Origin: Roseibium sp. MMSF_3412
GTDB lineage: Bacteria > Pseudomonadota > Alphaproteobacteria > Rhizobiales > Stappiaceae
Length of the DNA stretch: 64,000 bases
Assembly: GCF_030733265.1 (NCBI RefSeq)
Contig: NZ_JASHJI010000017.1
Location: 1 to 64,000, forward strand
Direction: 5' to 3'
Each line of letters starts with the position of its first letter. Position 1 is the first letter of the stretch. A program made the position numbers and the translations under genes. The notes below the pieces were generated by a model. The model saw nothing but the letters and a program-made list of their open reading frames with translations, made no database searches and was not told the origin of the DNA. Positions 59,827 through 64,000 of the stretch are shown in pieces.

Positions 59827-60681
59827 TTAGGACGTGCTCAGGACTTCTGCGACATAGTCCGAAAGTGGTCTCGTCGGACGTCCGATGATCCTGCTCAATG
59901 CGGTTGAGCTGTTGTAGAGTTCACCATCGGCTGTCCTGGCGCTTGCGTCGGCAATCGCCTTTGCAAAGCCATCCGGCAGGCCCGCACCGGCCAGGATCCC
60001 GGCGTAATCGTCTTCCGTCAGGTTTTGAAACGGGATCCGGCGGTTGGTCTGCCTGGCGATTTCGTTCGCCAGATCCGTCAGCGTGATGGCTTCATCGCCT
60101 GCCAGTTCCACGGCACGGGTCGAAACGTCACCACCGGCAACCGTCCGCGCTGCGGCTTCTGCATAATCGTCGCGTGCGGCAACCGAGGTCTTGCCGTCAC
60201 CGGCTGCGCCGACAACCGCACCATGTTCCAGCGCTGCTGCGATGGTGCCCGCGAAATTCTCCAGGTACCAGCCATTGCGCAGGGTCGCGTGGGCAATGCC
60301 GCTTTCTTCAAGGAGCTTTTCCGTCTCTATGTGTTCCGCGCCCAGAATGAGCCGCGATTTCGGAACATTCAGGAGGCTCGTGTAGGTGATGAATTTAACG
60401 CCAGCCGACTTTGCCGCGTCGATAACGGCAGCATGTTGCGGACCGCGCTGACCGACCTCCGAGCCTGAAATGAGAAGAAGGCGATCGACGCCTTCCAGCG
60501 CTCCGGGCAGACTTGCCGGATCATTGTAGTCGAAGCGGACGACGCTTGTGCGCGTGGAGCCGAGATCCTGCGCCTTTTCGGGTGTGCGCACCAAGGCGCG
60601 AACCGGTTCGTCGGTCAGGTCTGTCAGAAATCGAATTACGCTTCTGCCGAGCTGGCCATTGGCACCTGTGACTGCGATCAT
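59827..60681 (-). CDS. NmrA-like atypical SDR oxidoreductase (QorB-like)
   Basis: A 284-aa NAD(P)-binding protein. The Rossmann motif is 'MIAVTGANGQLGRSVIRFL' at the very start; start 60681 is chosen for that reason. The body ('AVVGAAGDGKTSVAARDDYAEAAA') fits the NmrA/QorB group, in which QorB reduces quinones with NADPH. It is divergent from an HxlR regulator with a palindrome in between, the standard arrangement for redox-stress control of such genes. Confidence 0.9.
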   Translation of the reverse strand: MIAVTGANGQLGRSVIRFLTDLTDEPVRALVRTPEKAQDLGSTRTSVVRFDYNDPASLPGALEGVDRLLLISGSEVGQRGPQHAAVIDAAKSAGVKFITYTSLLNVPKSRLILGAEHIETEKLLEESGIAHATLRNGWYLENFAGTIAAALEHGAVVGAAGDGKTSVAARDDYAEAAARTVAGGDVSTRAVELAGDEAITLTDLANEIARQTNRRIPFQNLTEDDYAGILAGAGLPDGFAKAIADASARTADGELYNSSTALSRIIGRPTRPLSDYVAEVLSTS

Positions 60682-60753
60682 TTCATAGTTCCTCAAGCTG
60701 GATTGACGAGATGTGTCGAACGCAGCTGATGTAGACTCCATACTTACTTTTTG

Positions 60754-60767
60754 TTAGTACGTACCAA
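60754..60767. promoter_or_regulatory. HxlR-type palindromic operator
   Basis: 'ttagtacgtaccaa' is a near-perfect palindrome around 'gtacgtac', with weaker symmetry continuing to about 30 bp. It lies in the 113-bp region between the divergent SDR and HxlR genes, and the core is like sites bound by HxlR-family quinone or electrophile sensors. Confidence 0.6.
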
Positions 60768-60794
60768 AAGGTTAGTTTTAAGGTTTTTTGAGAA

Positions 60795-61250
60795 ATGACC
60801 GAAAACAGGCAATCAGAAACGGCGAAACCGTCCACGGAAGCGCTATCCGATTGTAGCTCGGGTGTCGCTCTTTCGGAGATGATGCGGCGTGGTGAGCTCT
60901 TCAATCAGGACTGTCCGTCCCGGGAAATCCTCAAACACCTGACCAGCCGCTGGGGTGTTCTGGTGCTGATTGCACTGCTGGAGCGCGATCAGAGATTTTC
61001 CGAGCTTCGGCGAACCGTTGGAGGTGTCAGCGAAAAGATGCTGGCGCAAACGCTGCAGACCCTGGAAGCCGATGGTTTCGTCGACCGGTTTTCGCATCCC
61101 GTCGTCCCGCCGCACGTGGATTACAGCCTGACGCCGATCGGGCGCGAGGTCGCCCTGCAGGTGCGGCAGATTGCAGACTGGATCGAGGTCAATATCGGTC
61201 GGATTCTGTCGTCCAGGGCTGAAAAAGAGGCTGGCCGGGCAAGCGCATAG
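60795..61250 (+). CDS. HxlR-family transcriptional regulator
   Basis: A 151-aa winged-helix regulator: 'CPSREILKHLTSRWGVLVLIALLERDQRFSELRRTVGGVSEKML' is the HxlR signature. Two Cys residues ('SDCSSG' and 'NQDCPSR') could sense redox stress, as in QorR/YodB relatives, the second being at the position typical of the sensing Cys. It probably represses the divergent SDR gene and itself. Confidence 0.92.
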   Translation: MTENRQSETAKPSTEALSDCSSGVALSEMMRRGELFNQDCPSREILKHLTSRWGVLVLIALLERDQRFSELRRTVGGVSEKMLAQTLQTLEADGFVDRFSHPVVPPHVDYSLTPIGREVALQVRQIADWIEVNIGRILSSRAEKEAGRASA

Positions 61251-61258
61251 TCCACCGC

Positions 61259-62137
61259 CTAGTTCTCACGGCAAAGCCGGCCGGTCCCGCCGTTGGTCAG
61301 TCTCATGTCGACACATCCGTTGCCCGATGATCTTCTCGATTTGACTGCTGCGGGAAACCGCACATGGTGAAGCTCCTTCGCCTGGCCATCTTCGATAGCA
61401 ACGATCCTCAGTGTTCGGCGGTCATTCGAGGGAACCGCGATATCGGGTCGACCGTCTGCGTTGAAATCGACATCTGCCGAAAGGTTCTGCTCGCGTGCGC
61501 CGATCCTGTGATTTGAAAACCCGGCGATGGATGCAATCGGGACAAGCGCCTTGCCGCGCCATTCGACGAAATAGAGCGTTCCGCCGATATGCGGCGTCTC
61601 GACATAGGCAATCTGCGGTTTGCCGCGTCCGGCATAGTCTGCGATCCCGGCTATGTTGAGCCACCGGTTCGCCCTGCCGATCGGTTTCGTTGACGCCAGT
61701 TCGACAAGCCTTCCGCCGCGCAGTCCATAGATGGCAACGCTGCCGCCGGCATTTGCAAACGAGCGGATCGTGATCACTTCAAAGCGGCCATCTCCATCCA
61801 GGTCCGTGATCCTCGGTGTCCTGTCCTCGAAGACCTCGCTTTCCGGCAGATGGACTTCGAACATGCGCCCGTCGCGCAAGGCCACATGCAGCGAACCGGC
61901 TTCAATGTCATCGCCAAGGATTGCATGTCTGTAGCGGCGGGTCGGTGTGCCGTACCAGGCGGCGACCGCGTCTTTCGAGCCGGGGTTAAAGACTGCATAG
62001 CTGCCATCCGGCAGGCCCCCGGCGGGGCGTTTTTTGGCACCGGCCCAGATGCTCTCGGGGATTTCCGAAGCGCCGGACGGCAGCGACAAAAGGAACAGGC
62101 ATGCAACGAAGCATGCAAGTGTGGACAGGATTTTCAA
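61259..62137 (-). CDS. Exported VCBS/FG-GAP-like repeat protein
   Basis: A 292-aa protein with a Sec signal ('LACFVACLFLLSLPSGASEI'). It contains short Asp-rich repeats of the FG-GAP/VCBS kind ('PRITDLDGDGRFEVITIRSF' and 'SADVDFNADGRPDIAVPSN') that bind calcium in beta-propeller or integrin-like folds. The function is unknown. It ends 9 bp beyond the convergent HxlR stop, and starts 10 bp after the MmyB-type regulator stop, so the two minus-strand genes are likely one transcript. Confidence 0.85.
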   Translation of the reverse strand: MKILSTLACFVACLFLLSLPSGASEIPESIWAGAKKRPAGGLPDGSYAVFNPGSKDAVAAWYGTPTRRYRHAILGDDIEAGSLHVALRDGRMFEVHLPESEVFEDRTPRITDLDGDGRFEVITIRSFANAGGSVAIYGLRGGRLVELASTKPIGRANRWLNIAGIADYAGRGKPQIAYVETPHIGGTLYFVEWRGKALVPIASIAGFSNHRIGAREQNLSADVDFNADGRPDIAVPSNDRRTLRIVAIEDGQAKELHHVRFPAAVKSRRSSGNGCVDMRLTNGGTGRLCREN

Positions 62138-62146
62138 GAAACACTC

Positions 62147-62953
62147 CTATTCGGCGGCATCCAGATCCCGGGGCGGTTTGGCTGCGGACAGCAGGCAGTT
62201 TTCCGTCGCGGCGTCCATCGGGACCATAAGCTCGATCGTCATGCCTTCGACCACCGCGTCCTGAACCGAGGCGAGTTGCCCCAGCATGGAGGTCAGCCGC
62301 AGCCGGCTTCCGTCGGGACCGAGAACCTCGACGGGCACGAACACCGGCACGTCTTCGCGGAACGTTTCGTCCAGACCGTCGAGCAATCCGCTCGCATGTG
62401 CCTGATCCAGCAGATCGGCAAGTTCGGGATCGTCCGCCGCTTCGCGGTAAAGACGCGCTGCGAAGATGGGCGCTGCTTCCTGCCAGTTCAGGATGCGTTC
62501 GCGAAACTGCTGCGACAGGAATATGCGGAACATGTTCGGCGGTTCGTTCTGATCTCCGATCACACCGGCCAGAAACTGCTTGCCGGGCAGGTTGTGACGC
62601 AGAATGGTCCAGCGCTTGTCGAGAACGAAAGCGGGGAAGGGCCAGTTTGCCAGAAGGCGGTTTTCAATCAGGTTCAACGCCTCCTGGACATCAGCTGAGT
62701 CCTCCGCGCGGCGTTTGTAGGGGCTGGCGAAACCGGCAGTTTCATAAAGTACATGCGCCCGTGTAACCGGTAACCCGAGTTCGCGCTCGATCCGCTGGAT
62801 CATGTAGCGGCTTGGCTGCGCGCGGCCGGTCTCAAGGAAGGAGACATGTCGCTGTGTCGAGCCGATCCGGCCGGCAAGGTTCGCCTGGCTCATGCCACGT
62901 TCGCTGCGAATGGATTTGAGGGAAGTACCGAAGGCAGAGCCGTGTGCGTTCAT
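62147..62953 (-). CDS. Helix-turn-helix regulator with MmyB-like ligand-binding domain
   Basis: A 268-aa regulator. N-terminal Cro/C1 HTH 'RSERGMSQANLAGRIGSTQRHVSFLETGRAQPSR' (residues 16-50). The rest fits the MmyB-like domain, a PAS-related fold known to bind small fatty-acid-like ligands ('LLANWPFPAFVLDKRWTILRHN'). It is divergent from the MAPEG gene (110 bp), its possible target, and followed by the VCBS gene. Confidence 0.9.
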   Translation of the reverse strand: MNAHGSAFGTSLKSIRSERGMSQANLAGRIGSTQRHVSFLETGRAQPSRYMIQRIERELGLPVTRAHVLYETAGFASPYKRRAEDSADVQEALNLIENRLLANWPFPAFVLDKRWTILRHNLPGKQFLAGVIGDQNEPPNMFRIFLSQQFRERILNWQEAAPIFAARLYREAADDPELADLLDQAHASGLLDGLDETFREDVPVFVPVEVLGPDGSRLRLTSMLGQLASVQDAVVEGMTIELMVPMDAATENCLLSAAKPPRDLDAAE

Positions 62954-63062
62954 GTTCGGGTCCGTGCACCGTTTCTATTCCCTGCAAGGGAATTGCTGAG
63001 ACTGGCGAAAAATCTAGGCTTCCGGCGACGTTCAATCAACACACGAACGCTGGAGCAGTTTC

Positions 63063-63449
63063 ATGACTACCTGGATCCTCGCCGTTCTGGCTCTTTACCT
63101 CGTCCAGATCTACGCAACCGCGCTTTTCTACCTGCCTTCTGTCAGCCTTTTCAAACTGGCGGGCGGGCGCGACGCGCTGCCGGACAAGGGCAGGCTCGGC
63201 CTGCGCGCAGACAAGGCGTTGGTGAACATGAAGGAAAACCTGCCTTTCTTTCTCGTTCCCGCGGTTCTGGCCTACGTCTTGCCAAATACGGATATGGGGA
63301 TGGCCATTTTGGGCGCCCAGATGTTCTTCTGGGGGCGTCTCGCCTACATTCCCGCCTATGTGACAGGCATTCCCGGACCGCGTTCGATCGCTTACGGCAT
63401 CGCGTTCGTCGGCAACATCATTACCGTCGCAGCGCTGTTCGGAGGATGA
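63063..63449 (+). CDS. MAPEG-family membrane protein
   Basis: A 128-aa four-helix protein of the microsomal glutathione transferase/eicosanoid family: 'KGRLGLRADKALVNMKENLPFFLV' with the family Arg/Asn/Glu residues, and 'MFFWGRLAYIPAYVTGIPGPRSI'. It may conjugate glutathione to lipid peroxides or electrophiles. Divergent from the MmyB-type regulator. Confidence 0.9.
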   Translation: MTTWILAVLALYLVQIYATALFYLPSVSLFKLAGGRDALPDKGRLGLRADKALVNMKENLPFFLVPAVLAYVLPNTDMGMAILGAQMFFWGRLAYIPAYVTGIPGPRSIAYGIAFVGNIITVAALFGG

Positions 63450-63518
63450 CGGGCACTTGCAAAACACGCTTGAAACATATGGCTTCCGAGCGAAGACCGG
63501 CTTCGGCCGGAAGCCGGT

Positions 63519-63977
63519 TCAGTCGTTTTTGTCCGCCTTTGCAGGTCTTCCACCGCCGTGAACGAAATTCATGGCGTGACCATTCAGACAGTATCTGAGG
63601 CCAGTCGGATGCGGGCCGTCGGGAAAGACATGGCCAAGATGCGCATCGCACTGATTGCAGCGAATTTCGGTGCGCACCATTCCATGAGACTTGTCTTCAA
63701 GTTCCCGGATCGCTTCCGGGTGCACCGATTCAAAAAAGCTCGGCCAGCCACAGCCGGCGTCGAACTTGGTGTCCGACATGAACAGGGGGGCATCGCAACA
63801 GATGCAGTCATACCGCCCAACAAGCTTGTTGTCCCAGTAAGGACCGGTAAACGGACGTTCGGTTCCGGACTGGCGCGTGACGTAAAACTGCTCCGCTGTC
63901 AGCTGGTTCATCCATTCAGCGGTCGTCTTTCTCACCTTGGGCGCTTTGTCTTCCGTTTGGGTGATGTCGTCGCTCAT
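63519..63977 (-). CDS. msrB: Peptide-methionine (R)-S-oxide reductase
   Basis: A 152-aa enzyme that reduces methionine-R-sulfoxide in damaged proteins. The zinc Cys pairs are 'YDCICCDAP' and 'IRCNQCDAHLGH'; the substrate loop is 'GCGWPSFFE' and the catalytic Cys is in 'GLRYCLNGHAMNF'. Length is normal and there is no signal peptide. It is convergent with the MAPEG gene. Confidence 0.95.
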   Translation of the reverse strand: MSDDITQTEDKAPKVRKTTAEWMNQLTAEQFYVTRQSGTERPFTGPYWDNKLVGRYDCICCDAPLFMSDTKFDAGCGWPSFFESVHPEAIRELEDKSHGMVRTEIRCNQCDAHLGHVFPDGPHPTGLRYCLNGHAMNFVHGGGRPAKADKND

Positions 63978-64000
63978 ACTGAACTTCCCGATTTTTCCTT

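Noticed and set aside
1..64000. CRISPR arrays, tRNA or rRNA genes, replication origin, prophage
   Set aside because: No regularly spaced repeats, cloverleaf-like sequences, rRNA stretches, clustered DnaA boxes or phage structural genes were seen.

Overview
The window is GC-rich (roughly 60 % by eye) alphaproteobacterial chromosome, most like the Hyphomicrobiales/Stappiaceae (Roseibium/Labrenzia-like). Grounds: a homospermidine synthase, a Rhizobium etli-type zinc L-asparaginase, a methylmalonyl-CoA mutase pair with MeaB, a TIGR03808-type twin-arginine repeat protein, a LuxR-type regulator without a synthase, an Omp25/31-like barrel, and a perfect match to the rhizobial-type Zur operator. No rRNA, tRNA, CRISPR array, phage, integrase or full transposase was seen.

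Layout. 1-4.4 kb: the 3' part of an unusual hss gene with an in-frame Lys/Ala/Pro-rich tail, a small membrane ORF, a vestigial second hss 3' end, small unknown genes and a stand-alone acyl carrier protein. 4.5-16.6 kb: adenylate cyclase, SulP transporter, aminotransferase, asparaginase, DDAH, a Tat-exported repeat protein, a YHS/TetR divergent pair, and a pcp-meaB operon whose 5' edge abuts a 265-bp inverted-repeat element. 17-25 kb: SGNH hydrolase, lipoprotein, LOG-family enzyme, M20 peptidase, CDF transporter, HerA-like ATPase, two small genes and a LuxR regulator. 25.6-29.8 kb: the methylmalonyl-CoA mutase operon. 29.8-41 kb: DUF2975/XRE pair, outer-membrane barrel, dehalogenase, VOC protein, class IV aminotransferase, a second inverted-repeat element, MFS transporter, Fe/Mn superoxide dismutase, two c-type cytochromes, and a LysR-divergent ABM/DUF2798/RidA cluster.

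41-49 kb is the most accessory-looking part. It holds an acidic orphan protein and then a two-gene cassette (four-helix membrane protein plus pentapeptide-repeat protein). The cassette is bracketed by 143-bp direct repeats of the 3' end of a peptide-binding-protein gene, followed by the intact gene and an S9 oligopeptidase. 49-56.4 kb: STAS protein with Na/Pi symporter, a binding protein, and a four-gene FecCD-type ABC uptake operon (DUF1636, ATPase, binding protein, permease) behind both a cobalamin riboswitch and a Zur box. 56.4-58.4 kb is a small lower-GC island with an NUC1-type nuclease. 58.4-64 kb: MFS, an NmrA/HxlR divergent pair, a VCBS-like exported protein, an MmyB-type regulator, MAPEG and MsrB.

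Two themes recur. First, lower-GC cargo sits next to a gene whose 3' coding end is present twice with mostly synonymous differences (hss and the binding-protein gene), as if foreign DNA entered at gene 3' ends and brought or displaced a replacement end. Second, several loci show clear local control signals: Zur box plus B12 riboswitch, paired TetR-like operators, a perfect XRE-type palindrome and an HxlR-type palindrome.
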